Origin: Microseira wollei NIES-4236
Lineage (GTDB): Bacteria > Cyanobacteriota > Cyanobacteriia > Cyanobacteriales > Aerosakkonemataceae
NCBI RefSeq assembly: GCF_020521235.1
Contig: NZ_BLAY01000006.1
Span: 28,147-92,146, forward strand
DNA length: 64,000 bases
Direction: 5' to 3'
The notes beneath the pieces are model-generated. The model ran no database searches. It had not been told where the DNA came from and saw nothing but the letters and a program-made list of their open reading frames with translations. Position 1 is the first letter of the stretch; the number at the start of each line of letters is the position of its first letter. A program made the translations under genes and the position numbers. Below, piece after piece: positions 38,084 through 47,297 of the stretch.

Positions 38084-39559
38084 ATGATCCTACAAGAAAA
38101 ACAACAGCGAAACTGGCAACCCATCCTCAAACAATTTGCAGCCGTAGTCGGTAAAAACAGCGTCGTTCAACGTCGCGAAGAGTTACTAACCTACGAATGC
38201 GACGGACTCACCAGCTACCGACAAAGACCAGCAGCAGTAGTGCTACCGAAAACGACGGAACAAGTAGCAGAAATTGTCAAAATTTGCCACCAAAATCAAA
38301 TACCTTGGGTAGCGAGAGGTGCGGGAACGGGTTTATCTGGCGGTGCATTACCAGTCGAAGATTGCGTCCTCATCGTCACCGCCTTGATGAAGAAAATCCT
38401 TAGCATCGACTTAGAAAATCAGCGCGTTGTAGTTCAACCTGGAGTCATTAATAACTGGGTAACGCAAGCCGTCAGCGGCGCTGGTTTCTACTACGCACCC
38501 GACCCTTCCAGTCAAATTATCTGCTCAATTGGTGGCAACGTTGCCGAAAATTCCGGCGGCGTTCATTGTCTCAAATACGGCGTCACCACCAACCACGTCA
38601 TGGGATTAAAATTAGTCCTCCCCGATGGTTCAATTGTCGATGTGGGTGGCGCGGTTCAAGAAATGCCAGGATATGACCTGACGGGTTTATTTGTTGGTTC
38701 CGAAGGCACCCTAGGAATTGCCACAGAAATTACTTTAAGAATCCTCAAAACAGCCGAATCAATTTGCGTTTTATTAGCTGATTTTACCACAATTGAAGAA
38801 TCCGGAGCAGCCGTGTCAGATATTATCGGTTCCGGGATAATACCCGCCGGTATGGAAATTATGGATAACCTCAGCATCAACGCCGTAGAAGATGTCGTTG
38901 CCACTGGCTGTTATCCCCGCGATGCCGGGGCAATCTTGCTAGTAGAAATAGACGGATTGGAAGTAGAAGTTGCGACGAATAAACAGCGCATTGCCGAAAT
39001 TTGTAAAAAGAACGGCGCGCGCAACATTACAACGGCAAACGACCCAGAAACCCGATTAAAATTATGGAAAGGACGGAAAGCCGCCTTTGCCGCCGCCGGT
39101 CACGTCAGTCCCGATTATTACGTGCAAGATGGGGTAATTCCGCGCACCCAGTTATCTTTTGTACTGCGAGAGATTGAGGAATTAAGTAAGAAATACGGCT
39201 ATAAAATTGCGAACGTATTCCACGCCGGAGATGGGAATTTACACCCGCTGATTCTTTACGATAACTCCGTACCGGGAGCATTGGAAAAAGTCGAAGAATT
39301 AGGCGGAGATATTCTGAAACTTTGCGTACAAGTTGGCGGTAGTCTGTCGGGAGAACATGGAATTGGTGCAGATAAACGCTGCTACATGACCGATATGTTT
39401 AACGGGATTGACTTAGAAACAATGCAATGGGTAAGAGAAGTTTTTAATCCCCAAGGTTTAGCCAATCCAGGTAAAATATTCCCCACACCTCGCACCTGTG
39501 GGGAGGCGGCGCGCGCCGTTCAAAGTGAGAAGAAATTTGAGCAATTAGAGGTGTTTTAG
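38084..39559 (+). CDS. glcD: Glycolate oxidase/dehydrogenase subunit GlcD
   Basis: FAD-linked subunit that oxidises glycolate from photorespiration to glyoxylate. 491 residues from the ATG at 38084 (MILQEKQQRNW), the typical start; a TTG at 38042 would extend it by 14. FAD_binding_4 domain (VARGAGTGLSGGALP, SSQIICSIGGNVAENSGG) and FAD-oxidase_C domain (FHAGDGNLHP, SLSGEHGIGADK, NPQGLANPGKIFP). Apparently monocistronic. Confidence 0.93.
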   Translation: MILQEKQQRNWQPILKQFAAVVGKNSVVQRREELLTYECDGLTSYRQRPAAVVLPKTTEQVAEIVKICHQNQIPWVARGAGTGLSGGALPVEDCVLIVTALMKKILSIDLENQRVVVQPGVINNWVTQAVSGAGFYYAPDPSSQIICSIGGNVAENSGGVHCLKYGVTTNHVMGLKLVLPDGSIVDVGGAVQEMPGYDLTGLFVGSEGTLGIATEITLRILKTAESICVLLADFTTIEESGAAVSDIIGSGIIPAGMEIMDNLSINAVEDVVATGCYPRDAGAILLVEIDGLEVEVATNKQRIAEICKKNGARNITTANDPETRLKLWKGRKAAFAAAGHVSPDYYVQDGVIPRTQLSFVLREIEELSKKYGYKIANVFHAGDGNLHPLILYDNSVPGALEKVEELGGDILKLCVQVGGSLSGEHGIGADKRCYMTDMFNGIDLETMQWVREVFNPQGLANPGKIFPTPRTCGEAARAVQSEKKFEQLEVF

Positions 39560-39571
39560 TTTCTCGCCTCT

Positions 39572-39677
39572 CGTTCCCAGGTTCCACCTGGGAACGCATT
39601 CTGGGAGGCTCTGCCTCCGGAGGCGAAAGCGAGGCAGAGCCTCTAAAATGGCGTTACCAGGCCGGAGCCTGGTAACG
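39572..39677. repeat. REP-like palindrome cluster downstream of glcD
   Basis: Three hairpins in a row: CGTTCCCAGG...CCTGGGAACG (39572-39596), GAGGCTCTGCCTC (39605-39617) with its inverse GAGGCAGAGCCTC (39631-39643), and CGTTACCAGG...CCTGGTAACG (39652-39677). The same hairpins recur at 40098-40213 and 40958-41040, on both sides of the RAYT gene. Confidence 0.75.
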
Positions 39678-39706
39678 AGAAAAACCCGGTTTTATGGGTA
39701 TAAAAT

Positions 39707-39971
39707 CTAAATTCCGTAGGCCAATTTAGGAGATTGCTGCATCTGCTTGAGGACAAAAATCACTGGACCTATTACCACAACCAGTAGAAGTGCGCCTCCT
39801 GCTCCATAAAGCAATCCAATCTTAACTCGAGCTGCAAACCCAGTCTTCAATGCAGCTGCACATTTAGCTGCACAAGCCTGCTGCGCGTGGTTGACAAACC
39901 AATCATGTCCCCACTCAAGCGTCTTCTCAAAAACTGCAGGCAGGAATGATAGCGATGAAGATCTGTGCCAT
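39707..39971 (-). pseudogene. Small membrane protein gene broken by a 4-bp duplication
   Basis: From ATG at 39971 the frame reads MAQIFIAIIPA, then goes out of frame at CCTGCCTGCAGTT. Removing one CTGC copy restores PAVFEKTLEWGHDWFVNHAQ and on through a hydrophobic helix (GLLYGAGGALLLVVVIGPVIF) to LKQMQQSPKLAYGI and the stop at 39707-39709. The corrected product is about 86 residues: an N-terminal helix, an amphipathic middle, one transmembrane segment. Not covered by any intact ATG-started ORF. Family not recognised. A sequencing error at the CTGCCTGC tandem is possible. Confidence 0.6.
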
Positions 39972-40097
39972 TTGATAAAATTCCTTCAACAATATTTCAT
40001 AGTGCTTTGTTTCTACTGACTTTCTGAGTTAATTCAATACATAAAATCTTGAAAAGATAAGTAAATATACGGATAAAAGCAACCAACCGCTTGAACC

Positions 40098-40213
40098 GAG
40101 GCAGAGCCTCTAGAATCGCGTTACCAGTCCGGAGCCTGGTAACGAGAAACGAGAAGACACACCAGCTAGTTCCCAGGTTTCACCTGGGAATGCATTCTGG
40201 AAGCTGCTGCCTC
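40098..40213. repeat. REP-like palindrome cluster at the 3' end of the RAYT gene
   Basis: GAGGCAGAGCCTC (40098-40110), CGTTACCAGT...CCTGGTAACG (40119-40144) and TTCCCAGG...CCTGGGAA (40170-40190), ending within 5 bp of the RAYT stop codon at 40218. Confidence 0.75.
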
Positions 40214-40217
40214 CCCC

Positions 40218-40751
40218 TCAAAAATCAATCAATTCCACCTCTAACAACCCAGGCTGACCGATGTAATTGCGGTAACTAGAATACCGCCAATGAGCCGGAT
40301 CGTCTACATAACCACGCTTGACTGGATTATAGTGAATATAATCCAACTTTTGTCTAAACATCTCCTGATTCAAGATAGCCTGGGGATGAAATCCTTCTTG
40401 CCAAAGTTGATACTCCTGATCTGTTTTATGACGTAGTTTGTAAAACTTTAGTTGATTGAGGATACGGTCTGACTGCTTGGCTTTAAGTAAGTCAATAATA
40501 GACCGCGCTGTAAATGATTTAAAATCCCCGATTTCCTTGGATAAACTCGCAGCGGAAGCAATCAGGTGGAGATGATTTTCCATCACGACATAGCCATATA
40601 ATACTAGGCGTTGTCGGCGTTGCAGAAATGCAAGCGAGTCTAGAATAATCTGCGCTAGTTCAACTTGACCGAACAGAGGCATCCAGTTGACAACTGTGGA
40701 GGTGACGAAGTGCGGTTGGTTTCCTAATACGTGATAGCGGCTGCGTCCCAT
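40218..40751 (-). CDS. REP-associated tyrosine transposase (RAYT, Y1/HUH family)
   Basis: 177 residues. HUH-class Y1 transposase of the IS200-related RAYT family: the HxH site is in VVMENHLHLIA and the catalytic Tyr in KLDYIHYNPVKRGYV. The start at 40751 (MGRSRYHVLGNQP) matches the family; the frame stays open upstream to 40895 but through repeat sequence. Related proteins act on REP/REPIN palindromes in bacteria. Palindromes lie at both ends here (39572-40213 and 40790-41040). It looks intact. Confidence 0.88.
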   Translation of the reverse strand: MGRSRYHVLGNQPHFVTSTVVNWMPLFGQVELAQIILDSLAFLQRRQRLVLYGYVVMENHLHLIASAASLSKEIGDFKSFTARSIIDLLKAKQSDRILNQLKFYKLRHKTDQEYQLWQEGFHPQAILNQEMFRQKLDYIHYNPVKRGYVDDPAHWRYSSYRNYIGQPGLLEVELIDF

Positions 40752-40784
40752 TATGTTACTTTGTCTAGTTGTTTCGTTTGTATT

Positions 40785-41040
40785 GTTCCCAGGTGGAGGC
40801 TGAAAATAACTTGAGAGAAGCAAAGTAAAGTATTGAAGCGAGGCTGAGCTTCTAGAAGGTCTTCCCAGGCGAATAATCTCAGGACTTACGCGCACCCATC
40901 CGGGTTTCTATGAAAAATCGTTGATTTGTCAACTAGAGATCTAGGTGGAAAGTGAGTGAGGCAGAGCCTCTAAAATGGCGCTACCAGGCCGGAGCCTAGT
41001 AACGAGAAAATGGCGTTACCAAGCCGGAGCCTGGTAACGA
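40785..41040. repeat. REP-like palindromes upstream of the RAYT gene
   Basis: Half-palindromes TTCCCAGGTGGAGGCTG (about 40787) and GAGGCTGAGCTTC (about 40840), then full GAGGCAGAGCCTC (40958-40970), GCTACCAGG...CCTAGTAACG and CGTTACCAAG...CCTGGTAACG (40979-41038). A CAGGACTTACGCGC plus CCGGGTTTCTATGAAAAATCG repeat sits between (about 40881-40920). Confidence 0.7.
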
Positions 41041-41063
41041 GAAAAATTCGCGCTCGCGAAGCA

Positions 41064-41077
41064 ACCGGACATGATAT
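41064..41077. repeat. Solo end of the MITE-like family
   Basis: ACCGGACATGATAT is a perfect copy of one TIR of elements A and D; no partner end was seen nearby, so it is a fragment. Confidence 0.6.
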
Positions 41078-41198
41078 AACCCCACACCAGGGCGATCTTG
41101 GTACGATCAATTTTGCTAAATATCCAATTTGGAAGCCGTAGCAGCCGTCGTTAAATGATATTATTTATCTTTATAATATTACGGTACGTAAATCGCTG

Positions 41199-41756
41199 AT
41201 GGCTTTTGCAACTTTAATCAACAAGCTGTCGATGGCTACAGCCAGTGCAGCTTTGATCGCGCTTTTAACTCCTGCTGTTGCTCAGTCTGTGGTGCTAGTC
41301 ACAAATAATGTGATTACACCTCCTCCAGGTAAGGAAACACCTGAAGTGGGAATTTGTCCCCCTTGGTGTGGCAATGGGGTTGTATTCACTCTGTTTACAG
41401 ATTCTCCTCCTCGAACTGCAATCAATAACACGCCGTTTAACATCATAGGTGCGATCGATATTATTCCCGACGATCAAGATGCGATCTGGGGGGGAGCAAT
41501 TTCTAATATTTTCAGCAGTCTAGTTATCTCTCCTGATGGCAAAAAGTTAGTTCAAAGTGGCGGAATTATTCCCCCAGGTGGAATCGTTTACCCATTTAGA
41601 ATTACCAATCCGCCTGGTAGCCGCATTCGGTTTGATGCAGAGCTAATCTTTGACAATCCAACCGTTCCCGAAACGACACCTGTATCGAGTCTGTTGGCTT
41701 TGGGCGCAGTTGGTCTGGGTTCAGTTTTCAGAGGGAAAGGGAGAGTCAATAGTTAG
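41199..41756 (+). CDS. Secreted protein with PEP-CTERM-like C-terminal anchor
   Basis: 185 residues. N-terminal signal peptide (about 1-28, MATASAALIALLTPAVAQS) with cleavage likely after AVAQ. A beta-rich body without recognised family. The C-terminus VPETTPVSSLLALGAVGLGS followed by FRGKGR resembles the PEP-CTERM sorting tail (V-P-E-P, helix, basic end), with Pro replaced by Thr. Likely exported and sorted by an exosortase-type system; the degenerate motif makes sorting uncertain. Confidence 0.75.
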   Translation: MAFATLINKLSMATASAALIALLTPAVAQSVVLVTNNVITPPPGKETPEVGICPPWCGNGVVFTLFTDSPPRTAINNTPFNIIGAIDIIPDDQDAIWGGAISNIFSSLVISPDGKKLVQSGGIIPPGGIVYPFRITNPPGSRIRFDAELIFDNPTVPETTPVSSLLALGAVGLGSVFRGKGRVNS

Positions 41757-41810
41757 TTGTCGGTTGTCAGTTGTCAGCGGCAAAAAACTACTGACAATTG
41801 ACTAAAATAT

Positions 41811-41906
41811 TCAGGAATTACGCAGCAACGCCATATATGGTGGTGGCGGTGCCGTACACCGCTGATAACGCACCCTAGATTTAGAACGTTTGGGTAAGTC
41901 CTGATA
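41811..41906. repeat. Dispersed element bounded by inverted ATATTCAGGA...TCCTGATAT
   Basis: AATATTCAGGAATTACGCA near 41808-41826 is inverted as GGGTAAGTCCTGATATTC at 41892-41910. The CAGGACTTACGC motif also occurs at 40881, 47298 and 59420. No ORF; between the secreted-protein gene and the convergent kinase gene. Confidence 0.5.
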
Positions 41907-41925
41907 TTCTTAATCGATCAACCCA

Positions 41926-43017
41926 TTAAGCTAAAGGCAGGAAAAATCGAAAAACACTGCCTTTTCCTAACTTACTTTCTACCTTAATTTGTCCCCCTTG
42001 TAGTTCAACTAACCGGCGGGTAATCGCCAAACCGATGCCGGTTCCTCCAGAATGCCTAGCACGGGAACGATCTGCCCTAAAAAAGCGTTCAAAAATATGG
42101 GGCAAATCTTCAGGTGAAATGCCAGATCCCGTATCAATTACTGCTATCCAAAGCTTACCGGGTTCAATCCAAGCCCGCAGCGTAATCGAACCTGCTTCAG
42201 TATAGCGCAGAGCGTTACCCAATAAGTTAACCAACACCTGTTCGACTCGGTCAATATCTGCTAATACCAAGGGCAACTGTGGCGGACAATCTAATTGCAA
42301 AACCGGGCCATCTTCCAGCAGTTGGTCGGTAAATTTTTGCACCAATGACTTGAATAAATTCAGTAAATTAACGGGTTTCAGCTTAATTGGTAAATACCCC
42401 GCTTCGGCTTTTGAAAGTTCTTGCAAATCGTTGACTAACCGCTCTAACCGCTTTGTTTCTTTCGCTAATTGCTGATAAATTTCTGGCGTTGGAGCGATGC
42501 TACCATCTGCCAATTCTTCTAAGTAACCGCGAATCACCGTTAGGGGGGTTCGCAACTCGTGGGTTAAATCTCCAATTAGTTCTCGCCGTCTTTTTTCCAC
42601 CCCTTCTAAACTCGATGCCATGCGGTTGAAACTAACGCCTAATTGATTCAGTTCTGGAATTTCAATTGCAGGCATTCGCTCCTTCATTTTTCCAGAAGCA
42701 AACTTTTGGGTAATATTTTCCATTTGGTTCAAAGGTTGCATAATTCGCTTAGATACCCAATAACTCAATCCACCAGCAGCAGTAGCGCCTGCAATCACCG
42801 ACCAAAAAGTTGTCCGACTCCAGGCAATTTCAAAGCCTTGTACTAAACGAGCGCGGTCATACAAGAACCCCGAATTAGTATCTTCGATTTGTTCCAATTG
42901 CACGATAAAAAAGCGGGGGGAATATACTTTACCAATGATTACGAGGCTGCCTACTCCGACTAGCATCACGAGGAGGTGGGAAAAAAATAAGCGATCGCGC
43001 AAACCAAACTTAGCCAT
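41926..43017 (-). CDS. Sensor histidine kinase (two-component system)
   Basis: 363 residues. Two transmembrane helices (about 11-30, 66-86) enclose a short periplasmic loop of only about 35 residues; a HAMP domain follows (about 87-138), then HisKA with His153 (DLTHELRTPLTVIRGYLEEL) and HATPase_c (NLLGNALRY, DTGSGI, GGTGIGLAI). BaeS/CssS-like build. It is the second gene after its regulator, 16 bp apart. The small extracytoplasmic loop suggests envelope or membrane-state sensing. Confidence 0.92.
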   Translation of the reverse strand: MAKFGLRDRLFFSHLLVMLVGVGSLVIIGKVYSPRFFIVQLEQIEDTNSGFLYDRARLVQGFEIAWSRTTFWSVIAGATAAGGLSYWVSKRIMQPLNQMENITQKFASGKMKERMPAIEIPELNQLGVSFNRMASSLEGVEKRRRELIGDLTHELRTPLTVIRGYLEELADGSIAPTPEIYQQLAKETKRLERLVNDLQELSKAEAGYLPIKLKPVNLLNLFKSLVQKFTDQLLEDGPVLQLDCPPQLPLVLADIDRVEQVLVNLLGNALRYTEAGSITLRAWIEPGKLWIAVIDTGSGISPEDLPHIFERFFRADRSRARHSGGTGIGLAITRRLVELQGGQIKVESKLGKGSVFRFFLPLA

Positions 43018-43033
43018 AATTTTAGGTTAGACT

Positions 43034-43744
43034 TTAGGAGTGATTTGGGTCTTCAAATTTATAACCGACGCCGATTACCGTTTTAATAAAAGTGGGATTT
43101 CCCGGATCTGGCTCGACTTTTTTCCGCAGTCTGGCTACGTGAGTATCTACCACCCGTTCATCGCCAAAAAAGTCATCGCCCCAAAGTTTATCGATTAGCT
43201 GGGTGCGGTTCCAAACTCGATTGGGTTGACTGACAAACGTGCTTAAAAGATTAAATTCCAACGCCGTTAAGTCTAAAGTTTCCGATTGATTGGAATTCAG
43301 ATGACGGGAAGCCGTGCGCTGGTCTAGATCAACGGTAAAATGTTGGGTGCGATAAACCAAACTTTGTGCGCCGTGACGGAGACTGCGTCGCAATAATGCT
43401 CGTACCCTCGCAACCAATTCTCTCGGACTAAACGGTTTAACTAAATAATCATCCGCGCCTGTAGATAAGCCAATTACCCGGTCAATTTCTTCTCCTTTTG
43501 CAGTTAACATTAAAATATAAGGGTCTTTCGGCCCTGGTTTTTGCCGGATGCGGGCACATACTTCCAAACCATCCAAACCAGGTAGCATTAAATCGAGGAC
43601 AATCAGATCGGGTTGCATCTCCTGAAACAATTGCAACGCCCTTTGTCCGTCGCCGCATCGCTGACAGGAAAAGCTTTCGGCTTCCAGGGCCCTTTGGATC
43701 AGTTTGGCGATTTCCGGTTCGTCTTCAACAATTAAGATTTTCAT
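43034..43744 (-). CDS. OmpR/PhoB-type response regulator
   Basis: 236 residues. Receiver with Asp51 (VLDLMLPGLDG), conserved Lys in DYLVKPFSPREL, and a C-terminal winged-helix domain (DKLWGDDFFGDERVVDTHVARLRKK). First gene of a two-gene operon with the histidine kinase. Divergent from the antiporter gene at 43851 by 106 bp, so it may control it. Confidence 0.93.
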   Translation of the reverse strand: MKILIVEDEPEIAKLIQRALEAESFSCQRCGDGQRALQLFQEMQPDLIVLDLMLPGLDGLEVCARIRQKPGPKDPYILMLTAKGEEIDRVIGLSTGADDYLVKPFSPRELVARVRALLRRSLRHGAQSLVYRTQHFTVDLDQRTASRHLNSNQSETLDLTALEFNLLSTFVSQPNRVWNRTQLIDKLWGDDFFGDERVVDTHVARLRKKVEPDPGNPTFIKTVIGVGYKFEDPNHS

Positions 43745-43850
43745 CTCTGGAATTTCAAACTTGAGATTGAATTTTATTTTAAATATAGCGCTGATTGACT
43801 ATAAAGTTAATAAAGTTATAGAATATAACCCATAACTTTCCCAGCGAAAT

Positions 43851-46085
43851 ATGGCAGCAGGACAAAACTTTATTCTGGATCTGACATCGGTGCTGGGATC
43901 TGCGGCGGTGGGAGGTTATATTGCTAACCGACTGCGCCAACCCGTACTGATCGGCTATTTAGTCAGCGGTTTAATTATCGGCCCATTTGGTCTCAAATTT
44001 TTGAGCGAAGTGGATCAAATTAAACCTTTGGCAGAAATTGGCGTCGCGTTTCTGTTATTCGCCCTCGGCGTTGAGTTCTCCCTTGCCGAACTTAAACGAG
44101 TAAAAGATATTGCGATTCAAGGCAGTTTATTGCAAATTGGTCTTACTATTGCCCTGGTAACTTTATTGACCAGTGTCAGCGGTTGGGTGAATACGCCGAC
44201 CCAGGGAATATTTCTGGGTGCGGTGCTTTCGCTTTCTTCTACTGCTGTCGTTCTCAAAACCCTCACCGAACGCGGGGAAACTAACACCCTCCACGGTCAA
44301 GTGATGTTGGCGATTTTAATTGCCCAAGACTTGGCTTTAGGGTTGATGTTAGCAATTTTACCAGCACTGAATAACCCGGCTAATCTTGGCCCAGCATTAG
44401 GAGCAGCTTTACTGAAAGTACTGGTATTTTTGGCAGCAGCGATCGCCGCAGGTCGGTGGTTAGTCCCCCGATTAATTAAACGCATCGCCGAAACTGAAAG
44501 CGGCGAGTTATTTCTTATCACCGTAATTGCCCTATGTTTGGGTGTAGCTTTAATTACTGCTAAACTTGGTCTTTCGATTGAAATGGGGGCGTTTGTTTCT
44601 GGTTTAATGATTAGCGAAATTGATTATGCCGACCAAGCATTAGCGAAAGTTCTGCCATTGAGAGATACGTTTGCCAGCTTATTTTTTGCTTCGATTGGAA
44701 TGCTGATCGACCCCCATGTCTTGATGGATAATTTTGGTCAAATTTTGGGGTTGGTGGCGATCGTGATGCTGGGGAAAGCAGCGATTATTCTGCCAATTGT
44801 GATGAATTTTGGCTACTCGTTTAAAACCGCAGCGCTCGCCAGCTTCGGACTGAATCAAATTGGGGAATTTTCCTTTGTCTTAGCTTTGGTGGGTTTGCAA
44901 CAAGGGTTTATCGACCAAAACAAGTATTTCCTATTAGTAGGAACGACAGCAATTACTTTATTACTAACTCCAGCTTGGGTGCGCTTTTCTCCAGTTTTAG
45001 CCGATAAAATCGGCGAATTGCCGTTTTTATCCGATTACCTGCGTCAGTTTCGCGATCCTAAAGATTTGTCACTTCCAGAAGGTTTCAAAGATTATGTAGT
45101 CGTCGCCGGATATGGGCGAGTTGGACAAACTATCGTCAATATCTTGCAAGAGCAGGGTCACAAAGTTTTGGTGATTGAAAATAGCGAAGCGGGGATTAAA
45201 CGGTTAAGAAGCGAGCAAATTCCCTATATTTTTGGCGATGCAGATTCCGAGTTGGTGTTAGAAAAGGCACATTTGGATAAAGCTAAAGCATTAGCGATCG
45301 CTCTCCCCGATCCGGCGAGTACCCGTTTGTTACTCAAACGCGCCCTAGAATTAGCACCCGAATTAGATATCGTCGCTCGTTCCCATCAAAATGACGAAAT
45401 TGACCTGCTGACTCAGTTAGGTGCAAAAGAAGTCGTACAACCGGAATTTGAAGCAGCTTTGGAAATTACGGCGCATTTATTAGCAACTCTGGGAACTAAC
45501 AGATCGATTATCTACTCGGTAATTGATCGGATGCGGAGCGATCGCTATCAAAGTATTCGCCGCGAACGCACAATTCGCAAACAACAACTAGATTTGAGCG
45601 CCGCAGCACCAGAACTCAACCAAGAATGGGTAACTTTGGATACCACTTCCCCTTTAGTTGGAATGACGCTGGCGGCAGCGGATATTCGCAACTTGACAGG
45701 GGTCACGATCATGGCTATAAACCAGAGCGACGAAACCCAGTATTACCCACCCGCCAAGACAGTTTTAAGTGCAAAAGACCGCTTGCTCGCAGTTGGAGAG
45801 CGAAAAGAATTGGCAGCATTTAAAGATTTGGTGCGGGGTGGCTGCCTCCTTGGGGAAGGCTACCATCAGTGGGTGACGCTGTCAGAAAACTCCCAGCTTT
45901 TGGCAATGCAAATAGCTGATTTGCAGCGTCAATACAACCTGCGGGTGCAAGCAATCCGCAGACACGGCAAGTTGGATTATAAGGTAGATGGTGCGATGAA
46001 ATTAGAGCTAGGAGATTGCATTCTGTTGCAAGGAGAACCGGCGAGTACCCAGGAAGTTGTCAAACTTGCTGCAACAGATAATTAA
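43851..46085 (+). CDS. CPA2-family cation/proton antiporter with RCK domains
   Basis: 744 residues. About 12-13 transmembrane helices (1-385) of the Na+/H+ exchanger type (LIGYLVSGLIIGPFGL, LSSTAVVLKTL, GAFVSGLMISEIDYADQAL, FASIGMLID), then an RCK/TrkA-N Rossmann domain (VVVAGYGRVGQ, about 415-530), and two TrkA-C-like domains (about 600-675, 680-740). KefB/NapA-type; moves K+ or Na+ against H+, gated by nucleotide or ligand at the RCK part. Divergent two-component genes nearby suggest regulated ion or osmotic stress response. Confidence 0.93.
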   Translation: MAAGQNFILDLTSVLGSAAVGGYIANRLRQPVLIGYLVSGLIIGPFGLKFLSEVDQIKPLAEIGVAFLLFALGVEFSLAELKRVKDIAIQGSLLQIGLTIALVTLLTSVSGWVNTPTQGIFLGAVLSLSSTAVVLKTLTERGETNTLHGQVMLAILIAQDLALGLMLAILPALNNPANLGPALGAALLKVLVFLAAAIAAGRWLVPRLIKRIAETESGELFLITVIALCLGVALITAKLGLSIEMGAFVSGLMISEIDYADQALAKVLPLRDTFASLFFASIGMLIDPHVLMDNFGQILGLVAIVMLGKAAIILPIVMNFGYSFKTAALASFGLNQIGEFSFVLALVGLQQGFIDQNKYFLLVGTTAITLLLTPAWVRFSPVLADKIGELPFLSDYLRQFRDPKDLSLPEGFKDYVVVAGYGRVGQTIVNILQEQGHKVLVIENSEAGIKRLRSEQIPYIFGDADSELVLEKAHLDKAKALAIALPDPASTRLLLKRALELAPELDIVARSHQNDEIDLLTQLGAKEVVQPEFEAALEITAHLLATLGTNRSIIYSVIDRMRSDRYQSIRRERTIRKQQLDLSAAAPELNQEWVTLDTTSPLVGMTLAAADIRNLTGVTIMAINQSDETQYYPPAKTVLSAKDRLLAVGERKELAAFKDLVRGGCLLGEGYHQWVTLSENSQLLAMQIADLQRQYNLRVQAIRRHGKLDYKVDGAMKLELGDCILLQGEPASTQEVVKLAATDN

Positions 46086-46111
46086 TACCAAATCCGAGCC
46101 CCCCTAACCTT

Positions 46112-46272
46112 TCTTCTCTTCTTCCTCTTCTTTGTGTCCTTCGCGTCTTCGCGGTTTATTTAATTTATTTCAAAGCACTTATGCCGACTTGTTTACTCCT
46201 TTCAGTGCCGGAAAAATTATTATTATTGAACCGCAAAGACGCGAAGGACACGAAGGAAGAAGAAGGAAGAAG
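46112..46272. repeat. Inverted-repeat element of the AACCGC...GACGCGAAGG type
   Basis: Left arm CTTCGTGTCCTT-like TGTGTCCTTCGCGTCTTCG with GCGGTT pairs with right arm AACCGCAAAGACGCGAAGG followed by ACACGAAGG. It sits between the antiporter and hydrolase stop codons, so could be a shared bidirectional terminator. Same family as 1253-1294 and 7975-8009. Confidence 0.6.
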
Positions 46273-46283
46273 TAGATAATCTT

Positions 46284-47120
46284 TTACCCGTAAGGGAGTA
46301 AAAAAGCTGCTACAGTTTGGTTAAATGCTTCCGGAGCGGTTAAAAAAGGCCAATGATTCCCCGGTACTTGGCAGATTTGTAAGTTTTTCAGATAGGTTTT
46401 GTAAGGTTGGAGTTGCCAATCAAACCGATTTACGCCTGTTTCTGGCTGCACGAATAGGGTGGGAATTTCAATCGGTATTGTTAGTCCAGCGACTTGCATT
46501 ACTTCTGCAAAAATACCGTCGCGAGCGGCAATGGTAAATTTGCTCCCCCAACGACCATCGGGTTTTTGTTCGATTCCAGCTTGGAAAACTTTCTGTTGCA
46601 GGGGACTCCAACCTTGATATTGTTTTAATTGCGGTGCCAAAGTTAAAGCTTGTTCGTAAGTATTAAATGGCCCCATTGCTTTCAGAAATGGCAAAACGCG
46701 ATACAAAAATGGAAAGGTTATTTTCAGGAAACTAGGCATTTTCCAAATAAAGATTGGATCTACTAGAACCATACTCCGCAGGCGCGCTGGATTTTGTCTT
46801 GCCCAGATAGCAGCTAGTTTACCCGACCATGAATGAGCAACTACATGAGCGCTTGACCATCCTTTGGCATCCATCAATGCTTCTAGATCGGCGATCGCGC
46901 TCTGGAAGCTATAATCCTGCTCAGGCTTGCTACTATCACCGTGTCCGCGCAAATCTGGCGCGATGATGTGATAGTCAGGTGTCAAAAAATCGCCCAAACT
47001 CGACCAAACCAGGGCATTATCAGCTAAGCCATGTAACAGCAGCAAGGGTTCTTGACCTTGGTTCCATTCCAAGTAAGAAAGTTGGATCTGCGGTAAAAAT
47101 AAGGTTTCGCGAACAGGCAT
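46284..47120 (-). CDS. Alpha/beta hydrolase
   Basis: 278 residues, alpha/beta-hydrolase fold. The oxyanion segment LLLHGLADNALVW, nucleophile elbow AHSWSG (Ser near residue 97; Ala replaces the first Gly of GxSxG), acid in VLVDPIF or a later Asp, and catalytic His in VPGNHWPF. The APDLRGHGDSSKP loop is typical of esterase/lactonase/haloperoxidase-like members. Substrate not predictable. Start MPVRETLFLP is normal. Confidence 0.9.
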   Translation of the reverse strand: MPVRETLFLPQIQLSYLEWNQGQEPLLLLHGLADNALVWSSLGDFLTPDYHIIAPDLRGHGDSSKPEQDYSFQSAIADLEALMDAKGWSSAHVVAHSWSGKLAAIWARQNPARLRSMVLVDPIFIWKMPSFLKITFPFLYRVLPFLKAMGPFNTYEQALTLAPQLKQYQGWSPLQQKVFQAGIEQKPDGRWGSKFTIAARDGIFAEVMQVAGLTIPIEIPTLFVQPETGVNRFDWQLQPYKTYLKNLQICQVPGNHWPFLTAPEAFNQTVAAFLLPYG

Positions 47121-47297
47121 AATTTAATTTTCCATTCAGGCGTAGGGACGCGACATCAACAGGATTTACGCAACTAAAGCGCGCGCATCCAGACAGGGTA
47201 ATGCTTGGAGTGTCCTTGAGGTGCGATCGTAGCGATCGTCCAGAGCTAGATCATAATCATAATAAAAGTGATGGGAGTATGGAGCTTCGGCTTAAAT

